From: CBFFRJ01 sp051486985 | Lineage (GTDB): Bacteria; Pseudomonadota; Gammaproteobacteria; Enterobacterales; Enterobacteriaceae | Direction of reading: 5' to 3' | DNA: 64,000 bases | NCBI RefSeq assembly: GCF_051486985.1 | Contig: NZ_JAHVDV010000018.1 | Coordinates: forward strand, 37,432 to 101,431 | In this document: piece by piece, positions 50,861-60,138 of the stretch | Layout of the letters: every line of letters starts with the position of its first letter | How positions within the stretch are numbered: position 1 is the stretch's first letter | Translations under genes and position numbers: made by a program | Notes under the pieces: model-generated | The model's input: only the letters and a program-made list of their open reading frames with translations | Told to the model about the DNA's origin: nothing | The model's database searches: none

Positions 50861-51793
50861 TCAGGTCGCTGAATGAAACCTGCGGGCGTACATGCGTCCT
50901 TCTGCGGCGAGCGCCAGCAGGTTCGGGTCATGTTCGCGATTGCGGGCGAAGACAATCGCTATCTGCTGCTGCATCTGGTAAGGCGTGGCGAGGGTTAATA
51001 GCTGCACTGAATTTTCATAGGCTCTCTTCATGCGCCCCGGCATCAGTGAAAAACCAATGCCTGCCTGTACCAGACTCAGCATCGAGAAGATATCGTTAAC
51101 CCGGGTGACGATTTCCGGTTCAAAACCGGCAATATGAAAAGCGTCCTGAAAACCGGCGTACGTGGCAAAACCTTCCGCAAGCGAGACGAACTTCTCGTGG
51201 CGATAATCGCGCAGGTCGGCGGGCTTTGCGGTGTCCAGCGAGGCAGACGCGGGGGCGGCTAAATAAATTTCATCATGGAACAGCGGCAGCACTTCAAGAT
51301 TTGACCTGTCGATCTCGGTTTCAGAAACAGAGATCAAAATCGCGTCCAGCGATCCTTCATCAAGCTTGTGCAGCAGGGTGTCGTTGGACCCCATCGTCAA
51401 ATCCATCTCCAGGTCCGGACGGCGCAGCTTCATACCCATAATGAGCTGCGGGACGGTTTCCAGCGTCAGGGAGTAGAGGGTGCCAACCCGTAATCGCCCC
51501 TGCCCGATACCCGCCATTTTCCGCGCTTCCGTCAGGCCCCGCTCCATGATTTGCGTGGCTTCCTGGCAATATTCCAGCAGCGTCCAGGCGGCAGGCAGAG
51601 GCAACAAATTCCGTCCTTTATGGGTAAATAATGGACAGCGGACATTCTCTTCCAGGGTGTGCAATGCACGGTGTACGCTTACGCCGCTCAGGTTGAGCGC
51701 TTCCGCGGCTCGCGCAATATTACCTTTCTCCATAAAGGCCATGAAAATCGCGAGCTTGCGAAAGGTAATGTCACTGGTGATGTCGGGGTTCAT
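50861..51793 (-). CDS. mdcR: LysR-family regulator of malonate decarboxylase genes
   Basis: Predicted activator of mdcA-H. The 310 residues have an N-terminal LysR helix-turn-helix (about 10-66, FRKLAIFMAFMEKGNIARAA and SGVSVHRALHTLEE) and a substrate-binding domain. It lies convergent to the operon, behind yheS on the same strand with a 17-base gap. Malonate as the effector is inferred from known MdcR proteins. Confidence 0.88.
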   Translation of the reverse strand: MNPDITSDITFRKLAIFMAFMEKGNIARAAEALNLSGVSVHRALHTLEENVRCPLFTHKGRNLLPLPAAWTLLEYCQEATQIMERGLTEARKMAGIGQGRLRVGTLYSLTLETVPQLIMGMKLRRPDLEMDLTMGSNDTLLHKLDEGSLDAILISVSETEIDRSNLEVLPLFHDEIYLAAPASASLDTAKPADLRDYRHEKFVSLAEGFATYAGFQDAFHIAGFEPEIVTRVNDIFSMLSLVQAGIGFSLMPGRMKRAYENSVQLLTLATPYQMQQQIAIVFARNREHDPNLLALAAEGRMYARRFHSAT

Positions 51794-51810
51794 CTCAGCC
51801 TGCCTTAAGG

Positions 51811-53715
51811 TTAGTCGGCTTGCAGCATCGCCTCAAGCTGTTCCTGTGCTTCCAGCCAGGCCATTTCGCACTCTTCCAGACCGGCTTTGGCTTTCGCCTG
51901 CTGTTGCAGACACTCGGTGAGTTCAGCTTTGCGGCTTTGATCGTACAGGCCGCTGTCGCCCAGTTTCTCTTCGGCCTGCGCGAGCTGTGCGTTAAGTTTC
52001 TCCATCTCTTTTTCAAGACGGGTTATCTCTTTACGCAATGGCTGCGTTTGGGTGCGAAGCTCTGCTTCACGCCGCTTCTGATCTTTACGTGACTGGGCGC
52101 TGTTGGCGTTATCTTTTACGGCATCGGTAGGCTGGTTTTCGTGCTTTTGCAGGTCGCTCAGCCACTGCTGGTAGTCTTCCAGGTCGCCATCAAAGGCTTC
52201 AACTTTGCCGTCATGCACGAGGTAGAGATCGTCAGTGGTGGAGCGCAGCAGATGACGATCGTGCGACACCACAACCAGCGCGCCTTCAAATTCAATCAAT
52301 GCTTCGGTCAATGCCTGACGCATATCAAGATCGAGGTGGTTGGTAGGTTCATCCAGCAGCAGCAGGTTCGGACGCTGCCAGACGATGAGCGCCAGCACCA
52401 GACGCGCTTTTTCGCCACCGGAGAAGCGACGGGTCTCTTCCGTGACTTTATCGCCCCTGAAGCCAAAACCACCGAGATAATCGCGCAGCTTCTGCTCGAG
52501 CTCCTGCGGGGCCATGCGTGCTAAATGTTGCAGTGGAGACTCATCGGCACGTAAAAATTCAAGCTGATGCTGGGCGAAATAGCCCAGTTTGATCCCTTTG
52601 GCTAACCCGATATCGCCGCTAAACGGCGCCAGTTCACCCGCCAACAGTTTAATCAGCGTCGATTTACCCGCGCCGTTACGTCCCAGCAGGCCGATACGTG
52701 AACCGGGGACCAGGTTGAGTTTGATGGAATCCAGAATGACGCGATCGCCATAGCCCGCGCTGATTTTTTCCATCTTCAGCAGTGGGTTCGGCAGGCTTTC
52801 CGGCGCACGGAAGCTAAAATGGAACGGATTATCCACGTGCGCGGGGGCAATCATCTCCATACGTTCCAGCATCTTGATACGGCTCTGGGCCTGCTTCGCT
52901 TTGCTGGCTTTGGCTTTGAAGCGGTCAATAAAGCTTTGCAGATGCGCCACGCGCTCCTGCTGACTTTCAAACATTGCCTGCTGTTGGGCCAGCCGCGTCG
53001 AGCGTTGACGCTCAAAGGAGCTGTAATTGCCGGTGTACTCGAACATCGTTTCCTGTTCGATGTGAATGATTTTGTCCACTACCGGGTCAAGGAAGTCGCG
53101 GTCATGGGAGATAAGAATCAGCGTTCCCTGATAGCTTTTCAGCCATTTTTCCAGCCAGATAACCGCGTCAAGGTCGAGGTGGTTCGTGGGTTCATCGAGC
53201 AGCAGTAAGTCTGAGCGGCAGACGAGCGCCTGCGCCAGGTTAAGGCGCATGCGCCAGCCACCGGAAAAGTCGCTGACCGGACGCTCCAGTTGTTCATTGG
53301 AGAACCCCAGTCCGTGCAGCAGGCTGGAGGCGCGGGAGCGTATCGTCCAGGCATCAATAGCGTCGAGTTTGCCGTGGACGGTGGCAATGGCGTGACCATC
53401 GTTACGTTCGTTGGCGGCGTTCAGTTCGGCCTCAAGGCGGCGATACTCACGGTCGCCGTCTATGACGTAATCCAGCGCAGGCAGGGGCAGGGCAGGCGTT
53501 TCCTGATTCACCCAGGCCAGTTGCCAGTTATTAGGGAAAGTGAAACTGCCGCCGTCGGCGCTCAGCTCGTTCTTCAAAAGCGCCAGCAGCGTGGATTTGC
53601 CGCAGCCGTTTTTGCCGACCAGGCCGACTTTTTGCCCTGGGTTAATGGTGGCTGTGGCGTTATCCAGCAGGACACGTACACCGCGACGAATTTGTAACGA
53701 GGAGAAAACAATCAT
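51811..53715 (-). CDS. yheS: ABC-F family ATPase YheS
   Basis: A soluble ABC-F ATPase with two ATP-binding cassettes and no membrane part; ABC-F proteins act on ribosomes. Walker A motifs are GKNGCGKSTLL (first cassette) and GRNGAGKSTLI (second); signatures are SGGWRMRL and SGGEKARL; both have LLLDEPTNHLDLD. A linker between cassettes and a C-terminal charged coiled coil (about 540-630) complete the 634 residues, close to E. coli YheS. Its start is 170 bases from kefG, divergent. Confidence 0.95.
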   Translation of the reverse strand: MIVFSSLQIRRGVRVLLDNATATINPGQKVGLVGKNGCGKSTLLALLKNELSADGGSFTFPNNWQLAWVNQETPALPLPALDYVIDGDREYRRLEAELNAANERNDGHAIATVHGKLDAIDAWTIRSRASSLLHGLGFSNEQLERPVSDFSGGWRMRLNLAQALVCRSDLLLLDEPTNHLDLDAVIWLEKWLKSYQGTLILISHDRDFLDPVVDKIIHIEQETMFEYTGNYSSFERQRSTRLAQQQAMFESQQERVAHLQSFIDRFKAKASKAKQAQSRIKMLERMEMIAPAHVDNPFHFSFRAPESLPNPLLKMEKISAGYGDRVILDSIKLNLVPGSRIGLLGRNGAGKSTLIKLLAGELAPFSGDIGLAKGIKLGYFAQHQLEFLRADESPLQHLARMAPQELEQKLRDYLGGFGFRGDKVTEETRRFSGGEKARLVLALIVWQRPNLLLLDEPTNHLDLDMRQALTEALIEFEGALVVVSHDRHLLRSTTDDLYLVHDGKVEAFDGDLEDYQQWLSDLQKHENQPTDAVKDNANSAQSRKDQKRREAELRTQTQPLRKEITRLEKEMEKLNAQLAQAEEKLGDSGLYDQSRKAELTECLQQQAKAKAGLEECEMAWLEAQEQLEAMLQAD

Positions 53716-53885
53716 AAGGCGCCGTATGTTCAGACTATGTTAATTTGTCATTATGATAATGTAAGGTATGGGCGAATTGCCCCACCGGGCCCGCAATGGT
53801 AGCCCAAAACAAAGAATTTACACAAAATCATTCTGGCGGCATTACCCACGCCACGAAAATGATCTGTTTTATACCCGGGAGGGGG

Positions 53886-54440
53886 ATGATGTCCCAGACA
53901 GCGAAGGTACTGCTGCTGTATGCCCATCCGGAATCACAGGACTCGGTGGCTAACCGGGTTTTGCTTAAGCCGGCAACGCAACTGCACAATGTCACCGTGC
54001 ATGACCTCTATGCACAGTATCCAGACTTTTTTATTGACATCCCACGGGAGCAAGCCTTACTGCGGGAGCACGAGGTCATCGTGTTTCAGCATCCGCTTTA
54101 TACTTACAGTTGCCCGGCACTGCTGAAAGAGTGGCTCGATCGCGTGCTTACCCGTGAATTCGCCAGTGGCCCCGGAGGGAGTCAACTCGCGGGAAAGTAC
54201 TGGCGAAGTGTTATTACGACCGGCGAGCCTGAAACAGCGTACCGCTATGACGGGCTTAACCGCTATCCGCTGAGTGACATACTGCGTCCCTTTGAGCTCA
54301 CCGCCGCCATGTGCCGTATGCACTGGATGAGTCCGATTGTGGTCTACTGGGCACGCAGACAGTCACCACCGGAGCTGGCCAATCATGCCAGGGCTTACGC
54401 CGACTGGCTGGCCTCACCCGTAATGACGGGAGGCCTTTAA
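53886..54440 (+). CDS. kefG: KefG, ancillary subunit of the KefB potassium efflux system
   Basis: A flavodoxin-fold, NAD(P)H quinone oxidoreductase-like protein required for full KefB activity. The 184 residues start MMSQTAKVLLLYAHPESQD at 53886, matching E. coli, with FQHPLYTYSCPALLKEWLDR and GKYWRSVITTGEPE. A GGGAGGGGG run precedes the ATG. Longer frames upstream are rejected. The stop overlaps the kefB ATG. Confidence 0.94.
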   Translation: MMSQTAKVLLLYAHPESQDSVANRVLLKPATQLHNVTVHDLYAQYPDFFIDIPREQALLREHEVIVFQHPLYTYSCPALLKEWLDRVLTREFASGPGGSQLAGKYWRSVITTGEPETAYRYDGLNRYPLSDILRPFELTAAMCRMHWMSPIVVYWARRQSPPELANHARAYADWLASPVMTGGL

Positions 54441-56245
54441 TGGAAGGTTCAGATTTACTGCTGGCCGGCGTCCTGTTTCTCTTCGCCGCCGTGGTGGCAG
54501 TCCCGCTTGCGGCCCGGCTCGGTATTGGTGCGGTGCTTGGCTACCTGCTGGCAGGGATTGCTATTGGTCCCTGGGGCTTAGGTTTTATCAGTGATGTAGA
54601 TGAGATCCTGCACTTCTCTGAACTGGGTGTCGTCTTTCTGATGTTTATCATCGGGCTGGAGCTGAATCCTTCCAAACTCTGGTCGTTAAGACGTTCTATC
54701 TTTGGCGTCGGGGCAGCACAGGTTTTACTCAGTGCCGCTATTCTGGCGGGGCTGTTGATGCTGACGCAGTTCTCCTGGCAAGCGGCGGTGATTGGCGGTA
54801 TTGGGCTGGCGATGTCCTCTACGGCGATGGCGTTGCAACTGATGCGGGATAAAGGCATGAACCGCAATGAGTCCGGGCAATTGGGCTTCTCGGTGCTCCT
54901 GTTCCAGGATCTGGCGGTGATCCCGGCACTGGCGCTGGTGCCATTGCTTGCCGGTAATGGCGACGAGCATCCTGACTGGATCAAAATCGGTATGAAGGTG
55001 CTGGCCTTTGCCGTGATGCTCGTGGGCGGCCGTTATCTGCTGCGCCCGGTGTTTCGCTATATTGCAGGATCCGGCGTGCGGGAAGTCTTTACCGCTGCAA
55101 CGCTGCTGCTGGTGCTGGGCTCTGCGTTGTTTATGGATGCGCTGGGGCTGTCGATGGCGCTGGGCACTTTCATCGCCGGTATTCTGCTGGCGGAAAGTGA
55201 GTATCGGCACGAGCTTGAAACCGCCATCGATCCTTTTAAAGGGCTGCTGCTCGGCCTCTTTTTCATCTCGGTAGGCATGGCGCTTAACCTGGGCGTGCTC
55301 TATACCCATTTATTGTGGGTGCTGATGAGCGTGGCGGTGCTGGTGGTGGTGAAAACAGGGGTGCTGTATGTACTGGCTCGCCTGTACGGCCTTCGTAGCG
55401 CTGAGCGAATGCAGTTTGCCGGGGTGTTGAGCCAGGGGGGAGAGTTTGCTTTCGTGCTTTTCTCTTCGGCCTCTTCACAGCGCCTGTTTCATGACGATCA
55501 GATGGCACTGCTGCTGGTGACGGTCACCTTGTCGATGATGACCACTCCCCTCCTGATGAAGCTGATTGACCGGCTGCTTTCACGCCAGTTCAACACCGCC
55601 GAAGATGAAGATGAAGCGCCGTGGGTGGAGGACGATCAACCGCAGGTGATTGTGGTGGGGTTTGGTCGATTCGGGCAGGTCATCAGTCGCTTACTGATGG
55701 CCAATAAGATGCGCATCACTGTACTGGAGCGCGACATCAGTGCCGTTAATCTGATGCGTAAGTATGGTTATAAGGTCTATTACGGGGATGCCACGCAGCT
55801 GGAGCTTCTGCGTTCAGCCGGTGCGCAGGCGGCTCAGTCCATTGTCATCACCTGTAATGAGCCTGAGGATACGATGAGGGTGGTGGAGCTCTGTCAGCAG
55901 CATTTTCCTCATCTTAACATCATGGCGCGTGCCCGGGGGCGTGTAGAAGCTCACGAGCTATTACAACGGGGCGTCACTCAGTTCTCGCGCGAAACCTTCT
56001 CGAGTGCGCTGGAACTTGGACGCAAGACGCTGATTTCGCTGGGAGTCCATCCCCATCAGGCGCATCGTGCGCAGTTGCATTTCCGCCGTCTGGATATGCG
56101 TATGCTGCGTGAGTTGATGCCGGTACATACCGATACGTCGCAGATTTCCCGCGTCAGGGAAGCACGACGCGAGCTGGAAGAGATTTTCCAGCGTGAAATG
56201 CAACAGGAACGTCGTCAGCTGGATGGGTGGGACGAGTTCGAGTAA
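54440..56245 (+). CDS. kefB: Glutathione-gated potassium efflux protein KefB
   Basis: A K+/H+ antiporter opened by glutathione adducts of toxic electrophiles; efflux acidifies and protects the cell. The 601 residues comprise a 12-13 helix CPA2 domain (1-380), then a cytosolic RCK/TrkA-N domain with VVGFGRFGQVI and VLERD for nucleotide/glutathione binding. The ATG at 54440 (MEGSDLLLAGVLFLFAA) matches E. coli; a longer frame from 54311 lies in kefG. Confidence 0.97.
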   Translation: MEGSDLLLAGVLFLFAAVVAVPLAARLGIGAVLGYLLAGIAIGPWGLGFISDVDEILHFSELGVVFLMFIIGLELNPSKLWSLRRSIFGVGAAQVLLSAAILAGLLMLTQFSWQAAVIGGIGLAMSSTAMALQLMRDKGMNRNESGQLGFSVLLFQDLAVIPALALVPLLAGNGDEHPDWIKIGMKVLAFAVMLVGGRYLLRPVFRYIAGSGVREVFTAATLLLVLGSALFMDALGLSMALGTFIAGILLAESEYRHELETAIDPFKGLLLGLFFISVGMALNLGVLYTHLLWVLMSVAVLVVVKTGVLYVLARLYGLRSAERMQFAGVLSQGGEFAFVLFSSASSQRLFHDDQMALLLVTVTLSMMTTPLLMKLIDRLLSRQFNTAEDEDEAPWVEDDQPQVIVVGFGRFGQVISRLLMANKMRITVLERDISAVNLMRKYGYKVYYGDATQLELLRSAGAQAAQSIVITCNEPEDTMRVVELCQQHFPHLNIMARARGRVEAHELLQRGVTQFSRETFSSALELGRKTLISLGVHPHQAHRAQLHFRRLDMRMLRELMPVHTDTSQISRVREARRELEEIFQREMQQERRQLDGWDEFE

Positions 56246-56255
56246 GGGGAAATGT

Positions 56256-56456
56256 ATGGCAATTCGTAAACGTTTTATTGCCGGGGCGGTCTGTCCGTCC
56301 TGCAACGCGCAAGACACAATGGCGATGTGGCGCGAAAATAATGTTGATATTGTTGAGTGTGTTAAGTGTGGTCATCAGATGCGTGAAGCGGATAAAAATG
56401 CACGCGATCATGTTCGCAAAGAGGAACAAGTTATCGGGATCTTTCATCCCGACTAG
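56256..56456 (+). CDS. yheV: YheV, small zinc-ribbon-like protein
   Basis: A 66-residue protein of unknown function with two CxxC motifs (CPSC and CVKC), suggesting a zinc ribbon. It starts MAIRKRFIAGAVCPSC at 56256 after AAGGGGA, ten bases after kefB. Very close to E. coli YheV. Confidence 0.92.
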   Translation: MAIRKRFIAGAVCPSCNAQDTMAMWRENNVDIVECVKCGHQMREADKNARDHVRKEEQVIGIFHPD

Positions 56457-56550
56457 CGATATACCCAGAGTTTTTTTAAGCTAAAGGGTACACGGGTGCG
56501 GATTTCCGATACAATCTGCGCCAGCAATTTTCCCACGCTCAGGAGATATC

Positions 56551-57150
56551 ATGAAAGTAGCAAAAGACCTGGTGGTCAGCCTGGCCTATCAGGTACGTAC
56601 AGAAGACGGTGTATTGGTTGATGAGTCTCCGGTGAGTGCGCCGCTGGACTATCTGCACGGTCACGGTTCCCTGATTTCCGGCCTGGAAAACGCGCTGGAT
56701 GGTCATGAAGTTGGCGACAAATTTGACGTTGCTGTAGGTGCAAACGACGCTTACGGTCAATATGACGAGAACCTGGTGCAGCGCGTTCCTAAAGACGTGT
56801 TCATGGGCGTTGACGAACTGCAGGTTGGCATGCGCTTCCTGGCAGAAACCGACCAGGGCCCGGTACCGGTAGAAATCACCGAAGTTGAAGATGATCACGT
56901 TGTGGTTGATGGTAACCACATGCTGGCGGGCCAGAACCTGAAATTCAACGTTGAAGTCGTGGCAATCCGCGAAGCAACGGAAGAAGAGCTGGCTCACGGT
57001 CACGTGCATGGCGCTCATGGCCACGATCACGATCATGACCACGGTCACGATGGTTGCTGCGGTGGACACGGTCATGACCACGATCACGACCACGGCCATA
57101 GCCACGGTAAAGGTGGTTGCGGCGGCAACGGCGGCTGCGGTTGCCACTAA
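56551..57150 (+). CDS. slyD: FKBP-type peptidyl-prolyl isomerase and nickel metallochaperone SlyD
   Basis: Folds proteins and supplies nickel to hydrogenase maturation. The 199 residues have the FKBP domain split by the insert-in-flap domain (about 70-130) and a His/Asp/Cys-rich tail (about 147-199) with repeated HDHDHDHGH-type segments, six cysteines and a glycine-rich end, GNGGCGCH. Slightly longer than E. coli SlyD (196). Followed by a strong terminator shared with slyX. Confidence 0.97.
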   Translation: MKVAKDLVVSLAYQVRTEDGVLVDESPVSAPLDYLHGHGSLISGLENALDGHEVGDKFDVAVGANDAYGQYDENLVQRVPKDVFMGVDELQVGMRFLAETDQGPVPVEITEVEDDHVVVDGNHMLAGQNLKFNVEVVAIREATEEELAHGHVHGAHGHDHDHDHGHDGCCGGHGHDHDHDHGHSHGKGGCGGNGGCGCH

Positions 57151-57177
57151 TCTTCCGGTCTGTCTGACGGTTGATAA

Positions 57178-57205
57178 TAAAAAAGCGGGATATCCCGCTT
57201 TTTTT
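57178..57205. terminator. Bidirectional terminator between slyD and slyX
   Basis: AAAAAAGCGGGATATCCCGCTTTTTTT is a perfect palindrome with A and T runs, between the slyD stop and the slyX stop on the other strand. Confidence 0.92.
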
Positions 57206-57210
57206 ACGTC

Positions 57211-57429
57211 TCAATAATGGGGCGGTGGGGTCTCTTCAGACGGCGAGGCAAGATGTGACGGCTGACTGGCTTGCAATTTTTCTGTCACCAGGCGCATGAG
57301 ATCGCGCAGTTTCGCCATCTCAAGCTCGTGGGCGATAACCGTCTGATTAAGCTCTTCAATGGTCATTTCCTGAAAGGCCAGTCGACTTTCCAGTTCTGCC
57401 AGACGCGCTTCCAGTGTTAAATCTTGCAT
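57211..57429 (-). CDS. slyX: SlyX, small coiled-coil protein
   Basis: A 72-residue protein of unknown function with heptad-like repeats (ARLAELESRLAFQEMTIEEL) predicting a coiled coil, and a proline-rich tail ending PPPHY. Length and end match E. coli. It is convergent with slyD and divergent from fkpA. Confidence 0.93.
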   Translation of the reverse strand: MQDLTLEARLAELESRLAFQEMTIEELNQTVIAHELEMAKLRDLMRLVTEKLQASQPSHLASPSEETPPPHY

Positions 57430-57521
57430 ACTTCACCTCATTCAATTTCTGGCGCGATTACCGCTGGAGCGGCGGATTTTACTGAACTTTCTCATCATCT
57501 GCAGCATTAAGCGGGGTGGGC

Positions 57522-57549
57522 GAAACTAATTTAAACAAAAATAGTCTGA
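57522..57549 (+). promoter_or_regulatory. Possible sigma-E promoter of fkpA
   Basis: GAAACTAA at 57522-57529 and TCTGA at 57545-57549, separated by about 16 bases, resemble the sigma-E consensus GGAACTT and TCTRA. fkpA is a sigma-E target in E. coli. The start of fkpA is 115 bases downstream. Confidence 0.55.
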
Positions 57550-57663
57550 AAACTGTCGAATTCAGGGGGCGTCCTTATGTTGATTTGTCCCGCAACGTTT
57601 TATAGTACGTTCCTCATTTACGTTTAAAACCTGGGGCGAGAGGCCCCGGCCCTGGAGAAATGG

Positions 57664-58500
57664 ATGAAATCACTGTTTAAAGTCACGCTGTTGGCGACCA
57701 CAATGGCCGTTGCACTGAATGCGCCGCTTGCCTTTGCTGCTGAAACGGCAACTAAAGAGGCTCCAGCAGCCGCCGCTGACGCCAAATCGACCTTTAAAAA
57801 TGACGACCAGAAATCAGCATATGCACTGGGTGCGTCTTTGGGCCGTTACATGGAAAACTCTCTTAAAGAACAAGAAAAGCTCGGTATCAAACTGGATAAA
57901 GCTCAGCTGATCGCAGGTGTTCAGGATGCCTTTGCTGATAAGAGCAAACTCACTGACCAGGAAATTGAGCAGACACTGCAAGCTTTTGAAACCCGCGTGA
58001 AGACCTCTGCGCAGGAAAAAATGGAAAAAGATGCAGTTGAGAACGAAACCAAAGGGAAAGCCTACCGTGAAGCCTTTGCCAAAGAAAAAGGCGCGAAAAC
58101 CTCTTCTACTGGCCTGGTCTATCAGGTAGAGAAAGAGGGAACGGGTGAAGCACCGAAAGATAGCGATACCGTGGTAGTTAACTACAAAGGTACGCTGATC
58201 GACGGTAAAGAGTTTGATAACTCTTACACCCGTGGTGAGCCGCTCTCCTTCCGTCTTGATGGTGTTATCCCGGGCTGGACTGAAGGCCTGAAAAACATCA
58301 AGAAAGGCGGAAAAATCAAGCTGGCTATCCCGCCAGACCTGGCTTACGGTAAAAACGGCGTTCCGGGCATTCCGGCCAACTCTACGCTGGTCTTTGACGT
58401 AGAACTGCTGGATATTAAGCCGGCACCAAAAGCCGATGCGGCGCCAGCCGCGCCAGCCGCCCCGGCGGGTGATAAAGCTGCCGATGCGGCCAAAAAATAA
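57664..58500 (+). CDS. fkpA: Periplasmic FKBP-type peptidyl-prolyl isomerase FkpA
   Basis: A periplasmic chaperone and isomerase for outer membrane and exported proteins. The 278 residues begin with a signal peptide (to about Ala25), then a helical dimerisation domain (about 40-145) and the FKBP catalytic domain (about 150-255, VVVNYKGTLIDGKEFDNSY and FRLDGVIPGWTEGL), and end in an Ala/Pro-rich tail of about 25 residues. About eight residues longer than E. coli, mainly in the tail. Confidence 0.97.
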   Translation: MKSLFKVTLLATTMAVALNAPLAFAAETATKEAPAAAADAKSTFKNDDQKSAYALGASLGRYMENSLKEQEKLGIKLDKAQLIAGVQDAFADKSKLTDQEIEQTLQAFETRVKTSAQEKMEKDAVENETKGKAYREAFAKEKGAKTSSTGLVYQVEKEGTGEAPKDSDTVVVNYKGTLIDGKEFDNSYTRGEPLSFRLDGVIPGWTEGLKNIKKGGKIKLAIPPDLAYGKNGVPGIPANSTLVFDVELLDIKPAPKADAAPAAPAAPAGDKAADAAKK

Positions 58501-58510
58501 CAGTGATGAA

Positions 58511-58541
58511 AACCGCCGCCTTAAGGGCGGCGGTTTTTTTA
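58511..58541 (+). terminator. Terminator of fkpA
   Basis: ACCGCCGCC-TTAA-GGGCGGCGGT followed by TTTTTT, starting about ten bases after the fkpA stop. Strong stem and U run. Confidence 0.93.
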
Positions 58542-58663
58542 TTGCAGTAAGGATATAATTCTGGAAAGCGTCACCTACGCTGTATTAATTTAGTTCTTCG
58601 TGTTTATGTCGAGCCTGCCCTGAAAACTTAACGACAGGCTCCTGAAAAGGAGTGTTTTTTTTC

Positions 58664-59386
58664 ATGTCCAGGTCGCTTTTAACCAACGAAACCAGTGAAC
58701 TTGATTTACTGGATCAACGTCCTTTCGATCAGACTGACTTCGATATTTTGAAATCTTACGAAGCAGTGGTGGACGGGTTAGCGATGCTCATTGGTTCTCA
58801 CTGTGAAATCGTTTTGCACTCCCTGCAGGATCTGAAATGTTCCGCCATTCGTATTGCCAACGGCGAACACACCGGGCGTAAAATCGGCTCGCCGATTACC
58901 GACCTTGCATTGCGTATGCTGCATGATATGACCGGTGCGGACAGTAGCGTCTCAAAATGTTACTTCACGCGCGCGAAAAGCGGCGTCTTAATGAAATCCG
59001 TGACTATTGCTATCCGCAATCGTGATCATCGTGTCATTGGGCTGTTGTGTATCAACATGAACCTTGACGTGCCATTCTCACAAATCATGAATACGTTTAT
59101 TCCGCCAGAAACTCCGGACCCCGGCTCAGCCGTTAACTTTGCCTCCTCAGTTGAGGATCTGGTGACGCAGACGCTGGAATTTACCATTGAAGAAGTCAAT
59201 GCCGACCGCAACGTATCTAACAATGCGAAAAATCGTCAAATCGTTCTGAACCTGTATGAGAAAGGGATTTTCGACATTAAAGATGCAATAAACCAGGTTG
59301 CGGATCGGTTGAACATTTCTAAACACACGGTGTATCTCTATATCCGTCAGTTCAAAAGCGGTGATTTTTCCGGGCAGGAGCGTTAA
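58664..59386 (+). CDS. yheO: YheO, PAS-like transcription factor family
   Basis: A DNA-binding protein of the YheO family, widely conserved but little studied. The 240 residues have an N-terminal PAS-like ligand domain (about 30-150) and a C-terminal helix-turn-helix (about 200-235, RLNISKHTVYLYIRQF). The ATG at 58664 (MSRSLLTNETSELDLLDQR) matches E. coli. Its stop overlaps the tusD ATG, so it is co-transcribed with the tRNA thiolation genes. Confidence 0.93.
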   Translation: MSRSLLTNETSELDLLDQRPFDQTDFDILKSYEAVVDGLAMLIGSHCEIVLHSLQDLKCSAIRIANGEHTGRKIGSPITDLALRMLHDMTGADSSVSKCYFTRAKSGVLMKSVTIAIRNRDHRVIGLLCINMNLDVPFSQIMNTFIPPETPDPGSAVNFASSVEDLVTQTLEFTIEEVNADRNVSNNAKNRQIVLNLYEKGIFDIKDAINQVADRLNISKHTVYLYIRQFKSGDFSGQER

Positions 59387-59772
59387 TGCGTTTTGCTCTT
59401 ATGGTCACCGGTCCGGCTTATGGCAGCCAGCAGGCCAGTAGCGCTTATCAGTTTGCCCGCGCGGTGCTGGATAGCGGCCATGAGCTGGAGAGTATCTTTT
59501 TCTATCAGGAGGGCGTCAGCAATGCTAATGCGCTGACCTCCCCTGCCAGCGATGAGTTTGATTTGGTTCGCGCCTGGCAACGCCTGAACCACGACCACCA
59601 GGTTGCCTTGCATATCTGCGTGGCCGCTGCGCTGCGCAGAGGTGTGACCGACGAGAATGAGGCGAAGCAACAGGGCCTTCCGGCAGCTAACCTGCAGGCG
59701 GGGTTTTTGCTCTCCGGGCTGGGGGCATTGGCTGAGGCTGCGTTAACCTGCGATCGCATGGTGCAATTCTAA
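59386..59772 (+). CDS. tusD: Sulfur relay protein TusD
   Basis: Accepts persulfide sulfur from TusA and passes it to TusE for 2-thiolation of the tRNA wobble uridine (mnm5s2U). The 128 residues have the catalytic Cys78 in ALHICVAAALRRG. Forms a hexamer with TusB and TusC. Starts in the yheO stop (TAATG) and ends in the tusC start. Confidence 0.96.
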   Translation: MRFALMVTGPAYGSQQASSAYQFARAVLDSGHELESIFFYQEGVSNANALTSPASDEFDLVRAWQRLNHDHQVALHICVAAALRRGVTDENEAKQQGLPAANLQAGFLLSGLGALAEAALTCDRMVQF

Positions 59773-60131
59773 TGAAACGTATTGCGTTTATCTTTACTTC
59801 TGCGCCGCACGGAACGACTGCCGGACGAGAGGGCCTGGATGCCTTAATGGCAACGTCTGCCTTCACCGAGGATATCGGCGTATTTTTCATGGGTGATGGT
59901 GTTTTTCAGGTGGTTGCGGGTCAGCAACCCGGCGCCATTCTGGCGCGCGATTACATCGCTACCTTTAAAGTTCTTCCTCTGTATGACATCGAAGCGTGCT
60001 GGGTTTGTCAGGCATCCATGCGTGAGCGCGGCCTGAATGAGGCGACGCCGTTTGTGTTACCAGTGCAGCGCCTGGAACCTGACGCACTGCGTAACAAACT
60101 GAACGATTACGATGTCGTGATGACGTTTTGA
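59772..60131 (+). CDS. tusC: Sulfur relay protein TusC
   Basis: Structural subunit of the TusBCD sulfur carrier complex; 119 residues, beginning MKRIAFIFTSAPHGT as in E. coli. No catalytic cysteine is expected. It overlaps tusD by one base and is seven bases before tusB. Confidence 0.95.
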   Translation: MKRIAFIFTSAPHGTTAGREGLDALMATSAFTEDIGVFFMGDGVFQVVAGQQPGAILARDYIATFKVLPLYDIEACWVCQASMRERGLNEATPFVLPVQRLEPDALRNKLNDYDVVMTF

Positions 60132-60138
60132 GGCGTTT

